A DNA stretch of 64,000 bases from Mycetocola zhadangensis (GTDB lineage: Bacteria > Actinomycetota > Actinomycetes > Actinomycetales > Microbacteriaceae): contig NZ_RCWJ01000002.1 in NCBI RefSeq assembly GCF_003668565.1, positions 62,001 through 126,000 on the forward strand, written 5' to 3'. The notes beneath the pieces were generated by a model. That model did no database searches, was not told where the DNA came from, and was given only the letters and a program-made list of their open reading frames with translations. This document shows positions 63,336-64,000 of this stretch, in pieces; the first letter of the stretch is position 1; each line of letters opens with the position of its first letter. The translations under genes and the position numbers were made by a program.

Positions 63336-64000
63336 ATGCGAGCGATGGTGTACCGCGGACCGTACAAGGTCCGCGTCGAAGAAAAGGTGATGCCGCCGAT
63401 CGAGCACCCGAACGATGCGATCGTGCGAGTCACCCTTGCCGCGATTTGTGGCTCTGACCTGCACCTGTATCACGGCATGATGCCAGACACCCGGGTGGGC
63501 ATGACCTTCGGGCATGAGTTCATCGGTGTTGTCGAGCAGGTTGGCTCATCGGTCCAGAACCTCAAGGTCGGTGACCGCGTCATGGTCCCATTCAACGTGT
63601 ACTGCGGCTCGTGCTACTTCTGTGTGCGCGGCCTCTACTCGAACTGCCACAACGTGAACCCCAACGCAACGGCGGTCGGCGGGATCTACGGCTACTCACA
63701 CACCTGCGGTGGATATGACGGCGGGCAGTCCGAGTACGTGCGGGTGCCATTTGCCGACGTCGGCCCGTCGATCATCCCCGACTGGCTCGAGGACGAAGAC
63801 GCGCTCATGTGCACCGATGCCCTCGCCACCGGATACTTTGGCGCTCAGCTCGGCGACATCTCGGAGGGCGACACCGTTGTCGTGTTTGGAGCAGGCCCTG
63901 TCGGGCTCTTCGCCGCCAAGTCATCTTGGCTTATGGGCGCCGGTCGAGTGATCGTCATCGACCACCTCGAGTACCGACTCGAGAAGGCCCGCACCTTCGC
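63336..64000 (+). CDS. Zinc-dependent alcohol dehydrogenase, 3' end beyond the window
   Basis: The first 221 codons are present. GroES-like catalytic zinc ligands are C38 (ICGSDLHLY) and H60-E61 (FGHEFIG); the structural zinc cysteines are C90, C93, C96 and C104. The Rossmann loop VVVFGAGPVGLFAA starts near residue 181. The pattern fits the glutathione-independent formaldehyde/alcohol dehydrogenase and threonine dehydrogenase-like group. GGGAG precedes ATG 63336; ATG 63318 is also in frame. The gene is cut by the window edge. Confidence 0.9.
   Translation, partial: MRAMVYRGPYKVRVEEKVMPPIEHPNDAIVRVTLAAICGSDLHLYHGMMPDTRVGMTFGHEFIGVVEQVGSSVQNLKVGDRVMVPFNVYCGSCYFCVRGLYSNCHNVNPNATAVGGIYGYSHTCGGYDGGQSEYVRVPFADVGPSIIPDWLEDEDALMCTDALATGYFGAQLGDISEGDTVVVFGAGPVGLFAAKSSWLMGAGRVIVIDHLEYRLEKARTF

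Overview
The window is high-GC DNA from an actinobacterium, most likely a member of the Microbacteriaceae; the genus cannot be fixed from sequence alone. The evidence is NucS instead of MutS-type mismatch repair, a CarD-family RNA polymerase regulator, the coproporphyrin-dependent haem route (HemQ/ChdC plus an iron-sulphur-type ferrochelatase), frequent GTG starts with 4-base GTGA overlaps, and many genes whose start codon lies 5-8 bases after a TAnnnT -10 box with no Shine-Dalgarno sequence, as expected for leaderless transcripts. Most of the window looks like ordinary chromosome; there is no prophage, insertion sequence, CRISPR array, rRNA or tRNA that I can see.

Layout. 1-7.2 kb: a small acidic protein, two MFS exporters, an AcuI-type reductase, a secreted sialidase with duplicated C-terminal modules, and a PH-like protein with a charged tail. 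7.3-19.9 kb: a complete haem pathway from glutamyl-tRNA. hemE-hemY-[three small membrane/envelope genes]-hemQ-cpfC-hemC-hemD-hemB-hemL run leftward, with hemA divergent behind an unknown membrane protein. 20-25.3 kb: a DUF4190 protein, glycyl-tRNA synthetase, a less GC-rich membrane-anchored orphan, an alpha/beta hydrolase, and a hydrolase-NUDIX fusion. 25.3-36.3 kb: two VOC-family genes, each preceded by a cluster of an intergenic palindromic repeat family; a frameshifted XRE regulator; a beta-lactamase-fold protein; an M13 peptidase; a TetR/MFS pair; a HbpS/GlcG-like protein; a META lipoprotein; and an ABC-2 exporter. 36.3-46.9 kb: a MATE exporter, a small serine hydrolase, an SDR, a GH15 enzyme, an ABC transporter coupled to a two-component system, a GNAT and an FUSC-family protein. 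47-64 kb: LacI/MFS divergent pair, nucS, a HAD phosphatase, a coiled-coil protein, a class E-like sortase, an M23-like protein, a TetR regulator, carD, an AI-2E-family permease, a flavin oxidase, a YibE/F protein, an MFS exporter, a DUF1801 protein, a stand-alone TOPRIM protein and a truncated zinc alcohol dehydrogenase.

The clearest non-routine signals are (i) a 59-bp palindrome-ended repeat found at two loci with fixed length, together with a 105-bp duplication and a four-unit 30-bp tandem array; (ii) structured palindromes between hemE and its divergent neighbour; (iii) perfect palindromic operators at several promoters (acuI, ABC transporter, TetR, LacI/MFS, carD); (iv) a membrane-protein trio inside the haem operon; and (v) an orphan membrane protein at 22.4-23.1 kb that could be a defence-type effector. 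No whole new system is proven by the sequence alone.
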